From contig NC_134102.1 in NCBI RefSeq assembly GCF_000715075.1, positions 106,838,001 through 106,902,000 on the forward strand: a stretch of 64,000 bases of DNA. Reading direction: 5' to 3'. This DNA is from Nicotiana tabacum. Taxonomy: Eukaryota; Streptophyta; Magnoliopsida; Solanales; Solanaceae. The notes beneath the pieces are model-generated. The model had not been told where the DNA came from, did no database searches, and saw only the letters and a list, made by a program, of their open reading frames with translations. Position 1 is the stretch's first letter. Each line of letters begins with the position of its first letter. A program made the position numbers and the translations under genes. Shown piece after piece: positions 9,600 through 21,140 of the stretch.

Positions 9600-11180
9600 G
9601 AAATTAGTGTATATAATATACTTTTCCATCTATAAATAGCACTACATTGAGCTTCTCACTACAACGGAAAATTGAGAGGAGAGCTTCTTCTTTTCCTTGC
9701 TTCTTTCAGTACTTTCTTTTCTTCTTTTAGCTATTACAATGTCTTCATTTCTAGTTCCGAATAAATTATAATGTTGGAAATCACTCTAGCACCTATTTTT
9801 AATTAAATAGGGGGGATTATTCTCTTGAATATTTCTTTCTATTTTCTTATTTAATGGGCAAGAATATTTTCGTTGTTACTACTAACTCCATTATGGAATT
9901 ACTTTTCTTGTGTTGGCAGAATGACAGGATATGGCGAGGCTCCAGATTTTCGAGTACATGACACTTGATAGGAAGATGTGGAGGTCAAGTATTAGAGTTG
10001 TAGGTTAGGATGTAGTTGAGTCTTGACTTACTTCGTACCATTGTGGGACTAGCTACGTAGGGTTTTTGTCTAGGATAGCTAGTGACAATGTTATATTTTA
10101 CTACTTCGCTTTTCAGTGCATGTCCTATTTAATAGCTATCATTTTTGCTTTGCATCTTTCTTCTGCATTTCATGGTGTTCCTATTTTTCCTATGATTGTT
10201 GTGGTGATACTAATATTGTCTCCTCTTGTCGTTTTGTCTTTTTATTTTCTTGAGCCGAGGGTCTTTCGGAAACAGCCTCTCTACTCCTTTGGGGTAGGGG
10301 TAAGGTCTGCGTACACACTACCCTCCCCAGACCCCATTAGTGGGATTTTACTGGGTTGTTGTTGTTGTTGTTGTTTTCTTATGTTGGCAGAATGACAAAT
10401 CTTAATATTTCTATATAATAATAGATATTATCTCTCAATTTCACGTGTTTGAGATGAAGTTTTTTCCATTTAAATTTTATCTTCTTTATAATTAGGTGTT
10501 ATTTAATTTGTTAACATCTATCTATTTCGTACTACATATTAACTTCTTACTAATTCTGTAATCGAAAGAGGTGGAAGAGTAATATAGTCAATTTTGGTAT
10601 TGATAGATGTTAACTTTTATTTAGTGCCATCTAACTCTTATATGTTAAAATTGACTCTGCACTAATTTGTAATCGAAAGAGGCGAATATTGTAGTAATCA
10701 GTTATAATAAGTAGGGTAAGCGAAAAGGACTTACTAAAAAGAGCAAGTTTTAGTTTAAGCATATATTTCTGGCTCTTTAATATTACTATTTTGACGATTA
10801 ATTTGTATAACTGAGAGGATTGCAATTAATTATTCAATTTATGTAATAATATATAAATGTAATCGTGAGAGGCATTTATACATTTGCGATAAATAGAAAT
10901 TGAAGGATAATTTATCTATTATATAATAGAAATATTAAGTGAAGTTATGATCCCAACACCTTTTTATTATATTTGTGAAAAACAAAATATTTTCTATTGC
11001 TCTATTCATGTAGTTTTAGTTAGTTAATCCACTACTCAACTCTTCCTGATTTTCTCAAATAGTAATTAAAAAAAGAAACGTCTGTAGAATAGATAAACCA
11101 ATCTCTATGGGTTCGACATCTTTCTATACTATAATTTGACAGTGTACGATTTAAATTTTATACACGCCAGACACTCGCCA
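9600..11180 (+). repeat. Probable 5' LTR of the Athila-like element (left edge not found)
   Basis: A TATA box TATAAATAGC (9631-9640) followed by a leader-like region, repeated AATCGAAAGAGGYG motifs (about 10560 and 10670) and the position directly before a PBS support an LTR ending near 11180 (CTCGCCA). A LINE has inserted at 9927. The start is unknown and the span given is a minimum guess. Confidence 0.45.
9927..10373 (+). mobile_element. 5'-truncated RTE-type LINE, 447 bp
   Basis: The 3' end reads GGTAAGGTCTGCGTACACAC, then a TGGGATTTTACTGGG segment and six TTG units. This is the shared tail of Solanaceae RTE LINEs and their SINE partners. The 5' part encodes the last residues of an RT-like ORF (RKMWRSSIRVVG). 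The insert is flanked by a 24-bp TSD at 9903-9926 and 10374-10397 with one mismatch (core TGTTGGCAGAATGACA). The 109-aa frame at 10066-10395 is incidental. Confidence 0.9.
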
Positions 11181-11186
11181 AATTTT

Positions 11187-11204
11187 TGACGCCGTTGTCG
11201 GAGA
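11187..11204 (+). other. PBS of the Athila-like element (tRNA-Asp type)
   Basis: TGACGCCGTTGTCGGAGA matches the Athila PBS TGGCGCCGTTGCCGGGGA at 15 of 18 positions. All three differences are transitions, as expected from decay of methylated cytosines. Confidence 0.8.
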
Positions 11205-11626
11205 TTGGCAACATCTACTTCAAATTAATTGTTTTGTTACTAAGTTGAGAACTTACTATTATTATAATTATTATTGTAGTTATCTTTTTTTTTTGGTTAC
11301 TACTGTAACTATTAATATTAGTTACAATTATTTTTCTCCTAGTTTTCTCTTATTAACAATATTACTATTTACTGTTGTTTTCTTTCTTCCATATTTTTAA
11401 TTTTTATTTTACTCTACAATATCATACTATTATTTTTAAGATCAGCTAGCTCTTTTCATAAATTAAAAGAAATTATTTCTTATCACTAGTTCTACTAATT
11501 ATTACTGCTATTTTGATTTTTATATATACATTTTTTCCCCTTTTATTGTCACTAGTACTATCTTAGGAACTAAGTTTGATTTTCTTTCAAAAAACAAATC
11601 TTTGCTTTAAGGATTTTCGGTAGTTT

Positions 11627-13527
11627 ATGACCCTCTCTTCTACAAAAGAGTTGGCGAGTTACGACCCAGAAATTGAAAAATCTCTTCGTTTGCCCAGGAA
11701 AGGACAAACATCATCTCCTCAAAGTATAGCTTGCGAAGAAATGGAGATTGAAGAGCTTAACAATAACCAACTTCCACCACATCAAGTGGAAGAATAGTCC
11801 GATGAGGTGGCTCCACGACGTGACAGAATACTCTGAGATTATGCAAGGCCGGATCATTTTGAAGGAGAATAAAGAGTGAGAAGACCACCAATTGCAGCAA
11901 ACAACTTTGAAATTCGCACAGGCTTGATTCAAACCATTCAACAGTCATGTCACTTTACTGGTGATGCGAGTGAATATCCTCACACCCATCTAATTGATTT
12001 TCTTGAATTAGTTGAAACTTGCAGGTATAATGGAGTCACAACTGACGCTATCAGGTTGCGACTTTTTCCTTTTTCATTAAAAGGTGAAGCAAAAATATGG
12101 TTGCGAAGTCTGCCAAGAGGTTCAATCACTACATGGGACCAAATGACTCAGAAATTTCTTAATAAATATTTTTTACCTGCAAAAACATTTAAAATGAAGC
12201 AAGAAATCAATAATTTTATGCAGACAGATTCCGAATCTGTATACCATGCATGGGAATGATTAAAAGCAATGTTAAGAAAATTTTCACACCATGGTATCCA
12301 AGATCCTGATATCTTATATATTTTTTATCATGGTCTTAAACCCTCTGCTAGAAATGTAACTGATGCAGCATCAGGAGGATCCATAATGAGCAAAACCACT
12401 ACAAAAGCCATACAATTGCTCAATGAAATTTCAGAAAATGTTGTTCAATGGCCCTCAGACAGAATGATTGTCAAGAAAGCAGCAGGAGTCAATCAAGTTG
12501 AGGCTTGGAGTTTATTAGCACAACAAATTGCAACTGTGACACAAAATGTTGAGGATTTTCATGTAAATTACCCAATCATCATCTCAACATGAAAACTGTG
12601 ACGTTTGTGGAGGTAATCATCCCAATCATGAGTGCCAAGCTTCAACACAAAATGAAGAACACGTAAATGCTATTGGTTATAAAACCAGTTATCCATTCGG
12701 TAGTCCTATAGCACAAAAACATCCGGGATTCCAATGGAGTAACCTAAATAGTGCTGAAAATCCTCAAAGATTTTTCAATCAAAAGCAACAGGCACAGGGA
12801 CCACCTGGATTTCAAAATCAAAATAGAGGGCAACAAGATTTTCAGCCATATCAACAGCAGCCCCAAAGAGCTCATCAACAAAGCCTTGAAGACATGATGT
12901 ACAAATTCATTAAAGCTACAAACGAGAAAGTTGAAAGTCAAAATTCAGCTATCAAGAATTTGAAAATCCAGATGAGCCAATTAGCAACCCTTATGTCGGG
13001 GCAAATAAAAGGTGCTCTACCAAGTAACACCGAGAAAAATCCAAAGGAACATCTCCAAGCCATCTCTCTGCGGTCTGGTAAAACTCTTGATAATCCATAT
13101 GCAGATAGACAAGGAAAGCCACAAGAAGTGGAACAGGTAAATGAAGGTGAGAATAAAAGAGACTCTGAACTTCTAAAAGAACAAAAAAATAAAGGGAAAA
13201 AAGGTACAAGAAAATGTATTGATGACGAATCCTCACTTTGTACCCCTCCCTTTTCCCCAAATGCTAAAAAGGGAAAAGCTTGACAAACAGTTCTCAAACT
13301 TTCTAGAAAGTTTAAAACAACTTTACATTAACATACTTTTTACAAATGCTTTGAAGCAAATACTGGCATATGCTAAATTTCTTAAAGAAATTTTGTCAAG
13401 TAAAAGAAAATTGGAAGAAGTTTCAATGGTTAAGCTTATAGAAAAATGTAGTGCTATACTTTAAAATAAGTTTCCACAGAAACTTGGTGATCCAGGCAGT
13501 TTTACAATTCCTTATACTTTGGGAGGT
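11627..13527 (+). pseudogene. Gag of the Athila-like Ty3/gypsy element, broken and split from its pol
   Basis: The frame starts at ATG 11627 (MTLSSTKELASYDPEIEKSL). The capsid-type domain runs FEIRTGLIQTIQQSCHFTG...LRLFPFSLKGEAKIWLRSLP...LNKYFLPAKT, with YHGLKPSARNVTDAASGG later. A zinc knuckle CDVCGGNHPNHEC lies near 12600, and the Gln-rich QQLATLMSGQIKGALPSNT-like region follows. Stops interrupt it near 11795, 11837, 11870 and 12258, and the frame changes near 12590 and 13280. It ends exactly at the chromovirus insertion site (FTIPYTLGG at 13527); the missing protease and RT are on the minus strand at 22249-25606. Confidence 0.9.
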
Positions 13528-16052
13528 TGTAACGACCCGACCAGTCATTTTAAAAGGTGTAGCCCCATTCCTCTATTTACTGCTCATTCTATACTTTATA
13601 ACTATTATGTGACTTGCCGGGGTAGTAGGTTTGGGTCCAGAGAGATTTCGGAATGAATTGAGACACTTAGTCTCAAGGTTGAAAACTTAAGTTGAAAAGG
13701 TTGACTGGATGTTGACTTATGTGAAAATGACCCCAGAATAGAATTTTAATGATTCCAATAGCTCCGTATAGTGATTTTGGATTTAGGAGCATTTCCGGAA
13801 AATTATTTGGAGGTCCGTAGTTAAATTTGGCTTGAAATGGCTAAAATAGAAATTTAGTTTGGAAGTTTGACCGGGGAGTTGACTTTTTGATATCGGGGTC
13901 AAAATCCGATTCTGGAAATTTGAATAGGTCCGTTATGTTATTTATGACTTGTGTGCAAAATTTGAGGTCAATGGGACTTGATTTAATACGTTTCGGCACG
14001 AGTTTTGTAAATTTGAAACCTGAAAACTCATAAGTGCGATTCGAAGTGCAATTCATAATTTCAATGTTGTTTAATGTAATTTGAAACTCCGAGTAGGTCC
14101 GTGTTATATTACTGGACTTGTTGGTATATTCAGACGGGGTCTCGAGTACCCCGAGTGCGATCCGGATCGAAATCGGATAAAATTTTTTGGACTTATGTAA
14201 ATTCTGAAATTTGCAGCTTTTGGTGTCATCGCACTTGCAGAGGAACTGACCACAGGTGAGGACTCGCACAAGCGAGCTGTGGCTCGCAGAAGTGGACAAA
14301 GGAATGCCCAGCTGGAGTCGCATAAGCGGAAAGAGTTCCGCAGAAGCGAAGCTGCTTCTGCGATGGAACGAATCGCAGAAGCGTAGGTTGCGCAGAAGCG
14401 GGAGGCGAGGTTGCACCTGCGGTTGCGCAAAAGCGAACCATTGTCCACAGGTGCGAAGGAAGCTGTCCAGTGCTGCTTCACAGAAGCGGAAATGTGGTCT
14501 TAAATGCGACTCCGCATAAGTGACAATTGGTCCGCAAATGCGAAAATACCTAGACAAAACATATAATTTGGGGGTTGGCCATTTTTACCCATTTTTGGAT
14601 TTTAAGAGCTCAGATGAGGCGATTTTCAGGTGATATTTCAAGAAAAATATTGGGATAAATTTTCTTAACTCAATCTTGGTCAAATTACATGAATCTATGG
14701 TTGTTTTTAACATTTAATTGGTGATTTGAGTTGAAAAATTGTGAAAACCCTCTTAGTTTAGATTGAAGATTTGACGGTCGAGTTGAGGTCGGAATTTAGT
14801 AATTTTGGTATGGTTAGACTCATGGTTGAATGTGCGTTCATATTTTGTAACTTTGAGTTAAATTTTGGATTTTGTTGGAAAATTTATATTTTCATATGGA
14901 ATAAATTTCAATAATTTATATTGATTGAATCGAATTAATTGTGACTAGACACGAGGCTTTCGGAGGCCAATTCACGAGGCAAAGGCATAGCAGAGTAAAG
15001 AATTACCCGGTTCGAGGTAAGTGACTTGTCTAACCTTGTGTGGGAGAAATTTCCCTTAGGACCGGTATTGATATAAAAATTTTGATGTGTTGAAAGTCGT
15101 GTACACGAGGTGATGAGTGTGTACACGGGCTAAATGTAGAAGATTATGTCTTTAAATTGTGTGGATCATTGTTGCATAGTAACTAAATTATTTTATTTTG
15201 TTATATTCATCATCATTAATATATTTTTATATTTTAAATTTGCCTGACCTGTTCCTACTAAGTGTTTTTACCTGTTTAGTTGAAACTCTGTTTCTTTTGT
15301 TCTGTGCATTATTTGAAGTTTGGATTTCTTAATTTAAATATTATTAAAATAAATTATTTTACATTTAAAAATTTGATACTAAGGCAAGGTGTTTAATTTG
15401 TGAAATATTATTTTTTATGAGTTATTCATTCCTAAATATTTTGTGAGATTTTGTACTCATTGTGATTGAACTGTGAGCTCCTTAATGTGGAAAATATTTT
15501 TGTTGTTGATTTATTTTTGGCAAGTTGAATTATTTGGGTACTTTAAGTGCAAATTGTGATATATTGTGATATTGATAGGCATGCGGTGGTATAAGGTCTG
15601 GGTGTTGAAACACATGGGGTAAGATAAGGGTGACTTGATATGCGTGGCTAGTAGGGAAACTACTAAAAGTCATGCGGTGTGATAAGTGTGGCTAAAACGC
15701 GGGATGCTATTTCGGGAAACCTATTTTTTTTAAAATTAAATGTGAAGGCTCCCGTGGTGATATCTGCTAGCGTCTGCAGACTCCAGAGTCCCCTTCTATC
15801 TCATTATGTTGTCTTCCTTATTTTCTTTAGACTATGATATATAGAGACATTTAGGATAAATTCTTAGAATCTTGTGACTTATTCCTACCGGGTTTTGGGA
15901 GTTGTAATTGTTAAATTTACAGTTCTTATTTATTCAGTTATTAAGGATTAAATTTTAGTTTATATTCAGTTATTCCGCATTGATAGGCTTACCTAGTCAT
16001 AGAGACTAGGTGCCATCACGATATCCTACGGAGGAAATTTGGGGACGTGACA
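13528..16052 (+). repeat. 5' LTR of the nested chromovirus
   Basis: 2525 bp, from TGTAACGACCCG to GGGGACGTGACA. It contains a GC-rich cluster (14228-14540) followed by ACATATAATTTGGGGG, a possible promoter zone. Near 15757 it lacks about 480 bp that the 3' LTR (25612-27646) retains. Confidence 0.92.
14228..14540 (+). repeat. Cluster of degenerate CGCAGAAGCG motifs
   Basis: About a dozen variants of CGCAGAAGCG, CGCAAAAGCG and TGCGAAGG are packed in roughly 310 bp, on both strands, and far more GC-rich than the flanks. The same block is in the 3' LTR at 21850-22111. It sits about 700-1000 bp from the LTR start. Confidence 0.75.
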
Positions 16053-16054
16053 AG

Positions 16055-16073
16055 TTGGTATCAGAACTCTAGG
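16055..16073 (+). other. PBS of the nested chromovirus
   Basis: TTGGTATCAGAACTCTAGG follows the LTR end by 2 bp and matches the initiator tRNA-Met PBS TTGGTATCAGAGC with one change. Confidence 0.85.
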
Positions 16074-16254
16074 TTCATAGGTATTATGAGTCACAAGCAG
16101 GTTTAGTAGGGTCTTGCGGATCGGTACGGAGACGTCTGTACTTATCTTCAAGAGGCTATGGAACTGTTAGGAAAATGTTCACTTCTTTGATTCTTTATCG
16201 TGCACAATTGTTGACTTCGAAATTATAAATTCTTGTCTTTCTATTCTCTCCCAG

Positions 16255-17558
16255 ATGGTGAGGACACGCATAACCGGATCCGATGATCAAACACCCAAGC
16301 AGAGGTCGAGGAAGACCACGTGGTACATCCAAGGTACCTGCACGAGCTGCTGCAGAGGAACCACCAGTAGCTTCAGTTGGAGAGCAGGCACCTGAGACGC
16401 CTGTTACTACCCCTGCACTTCAGGAGACTCTTGCCCAGTTTTGAGCATGTTTGGCACTCTAGCTGAGGCAGGGTTGATTCCACTTGCTTCTACCACATCT
16501 CGGGCTGGGGGGAGGAGCACAGACTCCCACCGCCCGTACTCCAGAGCCACAGGCCCAGGTTGACCATGCTCCATAGGTTATACTAGTGCAACCAGTTGTC
16601 CCAGTTATGCCCAAGACTAGGGCAACAGTTTTGGAGGGGGAGCAACTCAGGCTCGAGAGGTACAACAAGTACCACCCTCCCACTTTCAGCGGTTTGGCTT
16701 CAGAGGATGTTCAGGGTTTTCTTGAGGAATGTCACCGTATCCTTCGTACTATGGGTATTGTGGATTCCAATTGGGTTTCTTTCACGACATTCCAGCTAAG
16801 AGGAGCGACCTACCAGTGGTGGCGGGCATATGAGTTGGATAGTCCGGCTGAGGCAGCTTCACTCATTTGGACTCAGTTTTCAGATATATTTTTGAGGGAA
16901 TATGTTCCTCAGAGTCTTAAAGATGCATGACACGCGGAGTTTGAGCAGTTGTGCAAGGGTTCCATGACTGTGTCAAAGTATGCGGTCTGATTCAATGATT
17001 TGGTTAGGCATGCACCAGCCTTGGTTGCTACTGTTCGAGAGCAGGTTCGTCGATTCATTGAGGGGCTCCATCCTAGTATCAGATTCAGTATGGCCCGAGA
17101 ACTGGATATGGAATTAACATACCAACATGCGGTGTCAATTGCTAGGAGATTGGAGGGTATGCGAATTCGGGAGAGAGAAGAGAGGGAGGCTAAGAGACCT
17201 CGAGATTCTAGCACGTATAACAGCTCTCGTGCCCCAGCTGCAGCCCGTCATGGTAGAGGCTATGTGAGCCATCCTATTCATTCAGCACTTCCAGCTTCCA
17301 GCGATACTCCGGCTACTCCCAGACCCCAAGTTCCATATTATGCACTGCCAGTGTCTACTGTACTTCCTGTACAGGATGCTTTCAGCGGGCAGTCCAATCA
17401 ATCAGGCCCGAGCTAGTCCCAGCAGTCACGTCCTCCAAGGGCTTGTTTTGAGTATGGTGACACTCATCATATCATGAGGGATTGGCCCAGACTTAGGAGG
17501 GGTGCACCTCCACAGATTTCTCAGGCCCCACCTATTCCACAGGGCCCTCAGGCTTCTT
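16255..17558 (+). pseudogene. Gag of the nested chromovirus, broken
   Basis: The start MVRTRITGSDDQTP is followed by a frame change into the Ala/Pro-rich region. The capsid domain is at 16650-17160: RYNKYHPPTFSGLASEDVQG, TTFQLRGATYQWWRAYELDS, FSDIFLREYVPQSLKDA, then stops at 16928 and 16988, then EQVRRFIEGLHPSIRFSMAR. The zinc knuckle near 17430 reads C-F-E-Y-G-D-T-H-H-I-M-R-D-W: the second and third cysteines are now Tyr and Trp, so metal binding is lost. Confidence 0.9.
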
Positions 17559-17563
17559 AGGCC

Positions 17564-20500
17564 ATGATTACTGCACCAGCTGCCACTCCACCTTCACAGT
17601 CAGCTAGAGGCAGAGGTCGGAAAGGTAGGGGTCTCCCTAAAAGGGGAGGCCAGGCCAGATATTATGCCCTTCCTGCTAGAACAGAGGCAGTTGCATCCGA
17701 TTCTGTTATCACAGGTATTGTTTCGGTCTGTCATAAAGATGCATCAGTCTTATTTGATCTAGGCTCCACTTATTCTTATGTGTCATCTTATTTTGCCCTG
17801 TATTTGGGCGTATCCCGTGATTCTTTGAGTTCTTCTATTTATGTATATACACCCGTGGGTGAATCTATTATTGTTGACCGTGTGTATCGGTCGTGTTTGA
17901 TTGTTATCAGTGGTTTTGAGACCAGAGCTATTATTATTACTCAGTATGATAGATTTTGATATTATTTTGGGCATGGACTGGTTGTTGCCATATCACGCTA
18001 TCCTTGATTGTCATGCCAAGACGATGACTTTGGCTATGCCAGGTCTACCGCAGCCAGAGTGGAGAGTTACCTTGGATTATCTTCCTAGTAAGTTTGTTTC
18101 ATTTCTTAAGGCTCAACGAATGGTTGAGAAGGGGTGCGATGCGTATCTGGCCTATGTGAGAGATGTTAGTGTTGATACTTCTATCGTGGAGTCAGTTCCT
18201 GTAGTAAGGGATTTTTCTGATGTATTTCCAGCAGATCTTCCGGATATGCCACCCGACATGGATATTGATTTTGGCATTGATTTGTTACCGGGCACTCAGC
18301 CCATTTCTATTCCACCATATCGTATGGCCCCAGCAGAATTGAAAGAATTAAAAGAGCAATTACAAGAACTTCTTGGTAAGGGTTTTGTTCGGCCTAGTGT
18401 ATCGCCTTCGGGTGCTCCCATCTTATTTGTGAAGAAGAAGGATGGTGCTATGCGGATGTGTATTGATTACCGCCAGTTGAACAAGGTTACAGTAAAGAAC
18501 AAGTATACATTGCCACGTATTGATGACCTATTTGATCAGTTTTAGGGTGCTAGAGTGTTCTCTAAGATCGACTTGAGTTCAGGCTATCATCTGTTGAAGA
18601 TTCGGGAGCCAGATATCCTGAAGACTGCTTCCAGGACTCGGTATGATCATTATGAGTTCCTTGTAATGTCATTTGGGCTGACCAACGCCCCAGCAACATT
18701 TATGCACTTAATGAATAATGTCAGCCCTATCTTGATTCTTTCGTCATTGTGTTTATTGACGATATTTTGGTGTATTCCCGGAGTCTGGAAGATCATGAGC
18801 AGCACCTGAGGACTGTGCTTCAGACTTTGAGAGAAAAGAAGTTGTATGCAAAATTTTCAAAGTGTGAATTCTGGCTTGATTCAGTGGAATTTTTGGGTCA
18901 TATAGTTTCGTGCGAAGGAATCGGGTAGATCCGAAGAAGATTGAAGCAGTGCAGAGTTGGTCCAGACCGACCTCAGCTACGGAGATCCGGAGTTTCCTTG
19001 GTTTGATGGGATATTATCGCCGATTTGTAGAGGGTTTTGTCTTGACCAAATTGACTCAAAAGGGTGCTCCGTTCAGGTGGACCGAGGAATGTGAGGAGTG
19101 CTTTCAAAAGCTCAAGACAGTGTTGACTACAGCCCCAATATTGGTGTTTCTCATAGGTTCAAGGTCTTATGATGTGTATTATGATGCGTCGCATATTGGT
19201 CTCGGCGCTGTTGATGCAAGACGGTAGGGTGATTGCCTATGCGTCTAGACAGTTAAAGGTACATGAGAAGAATTATCCAGTCCACGACCTCGAGTTAGCA
19301 GCTATTGTTCATGCCTTGAAAATATAGCGGCATTATTTGTACGGTGTCCATTGTGAGGTTTATACCGATCACCGGAGTCTACAACATCTGTTTAAACAGA
19401 AAGATCTTAATTTGCGGCAGCGGAGGTGGTTGGAGTTGCTTAAGGATTATGACATCACCATTCTTTATCACCTCGGGAAGGCCAATGTGGTGGCCGATGC
19501 CTTAAGTCGTAAGGCGAAGAGTTTGGGCAGCTTAGTATATTTACCGGTAGCAGAGAGGACTTTAGCCTTGGATGTTCAGGCCTTGGCCAACTAGTTTTGT
19601 AGATTGGATGTTTCATAGCCGAGCCGAGTTTTGGCTGGTGTGGTTTCTCAATCTTCTTTGTATGATCGTATCAGGGAGCGTCAGTATGATGGCCCCCATC
19701 TGTTTGTCCTTAAGGACACAGTTCAACACGGTAATGCCAAAGAAGTCACTACTGGAGATGACGGTGTATTACGGATGCAGGGCAGGCTATGTGTGCCCAA
19801 TGTAGATGGTTATCGGGAGTTGATTCTCCAGGAGGCTCACAGTTTGCGGTACTTCATTCATCTAGGTTCCGCGAAGATGTATCAGGACTTGAGATAGCAC
19901 TATTGGTGGAGGCGGATGAAAAAAAACATAGTGGAGTATGTCGCTCGGTGCCTAAATTGTCAGCAGGTGAAGTATAATCATTAGCAACCGGGTGGATGCT
20001 TCCGAAGTTAGAGATTCCAGAATGGAAATGGGAGCGAATCACTATGGATTTTGTTGTTGGGATCCCACGGACTCAGAGGAAGTTCGATGCAGTTTGGGTG
20101 ATTGTGGATAGATTGACCAAGTCAGCTCATTTTATTCCTGTGGTTACTACTTACTTTTCAGAGCAGCTGGCTCAGGTTTACAGTCGCGAGATTGTCAGGC
20201 TTCATGGCATACCGGTATCTATCATCTCTGACCAGGGTACGCAGTTTACATCACGGTTCTGGAGAGCCGCACAACGAGAGTTGGGTACTTAGGTTGAGTT
20301 GAGTACAACATTTCACCTTCAGATGGATGGACAGTCCGAGCGCACTATTCAGATATTGGAGGATATGATTCGTGTGTGTGTAATAGATTTTGGGGGTGCT
20401 TGGGATCAGTTCTTACCACTTTTGGAGTTTGCTTACAACAACAGTTATCAGTCAAGCATTGAGATGGCGTCGTATGAGGCCTTATATGGTAGGCGGTTCC

Positions 20501-21118
20501 GGTCTCCAGTGGGTTGGTTCGAACCGGGCGAGGCTAGACTATTGGGTACAGACCTGGTTCAGGATGCTTTGGAAAAAAGGTTAAGTTGATTCAGGATCGA
20601 CTTCGTACAACCCAATCTAGATAGAAAAGTTATGTAGATCGGAAGGTTCGTGATATTGCATTCATGGTTAGTGAGCGGGTTTTGCTCCAGGTTTCACTTA
20701 TGAAGGGTGTTATGAGGTTCAGAAAGAAGGGCAAGTTGAGCCCGAGGTATATCATACCTTTTGAGATTCTTGAGAGAGTTGGAGAGGTGTCTTACAGACT
20801 TGCACTACCACTTAGTCTCTCTGCAGTCCATCCAGTGTTCCATGTTTCCATGCTCCAAAAGTATCACGACGATCCGTCTCATGTGTTAGACTTCAGCTCA
20901 GTTCAGTTGGACATGGATATATCTTATGTTGAGGAACCAGTGGCCATTTTGGACAGACAGGTTAGGAAGTTGAGATCGAAGAGCATGCTTCAGTAAAAGT
21001 ACAATGGAGGGGTCATCCGATTGAGGAGGCGACTTGGGAGACCGAGCATGATATGCGCAGCTGTTATCCTCATCTTTTCACCACTCCAGGTATAATTCTA
21101 AACCCGTTCGAGGATGAA
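17564..21118 (+). pseudogene. Pol of the nested chromovirus: protease, RT, RNase H, integrase, chromodomain
   Basis: The protease site reads D-L-G-S-T (usual DPGST) near 17757. RT runs from about 18200: [31 protein letters not shown], and the catalytic box F-I-D-D at 18752-18763, which lies one frame away from the preceding part. RNase H/connection: [20 protein letters not shown], then [11 protein letters not shown] and ADALSRK. Integrase: a zinc-binding part near 19930 (CLNCQQVK), then TMDFVVGIPRT, ISDQGTQF and SERTIQ with all three D-D-E residues present. A chromodomain-type tail follows HPVFHVSMLQ and VAILDRQVRKLRSK. Stops at 18543, 19326, 20289 and others, and several frame changes, inactivate it. 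Confidence 0.92.
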
Positions 21119-21127
21119 CGTTTGTTT

Positions 21128-21140
21128 AAGAGGGGGAGGA
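21128..21140 (+). other. Polypurine tract of the nested chromovirus
   Basis: AAGAGGGGGAGGA lies directly before the 3' LTR start TGTAACG, where plus-strand DNA synthesis is primed. Confidence 0.85.

Noticed and set aside
10066..10395. 109-codon plus-strand frame
   Set aside because: It is the untranslated 3' end of a truncated LINE, including its TTG tail.
14256..14519. Plus-strand Arg-rich frames in GC clusters (also 21866-22147, 38257-38592)
   Set aside because: Low-complexity translation of CGCAGAAGCG repeats within LTRs.
13841..14557. 238-codon minus-strand frame, rich in Arg/Ser/Cys
   Set aside because: It is antisense to the LTR and its GC-rich motif cluster; the 3' LTR copy is broken at the same place and no family is recognisable.
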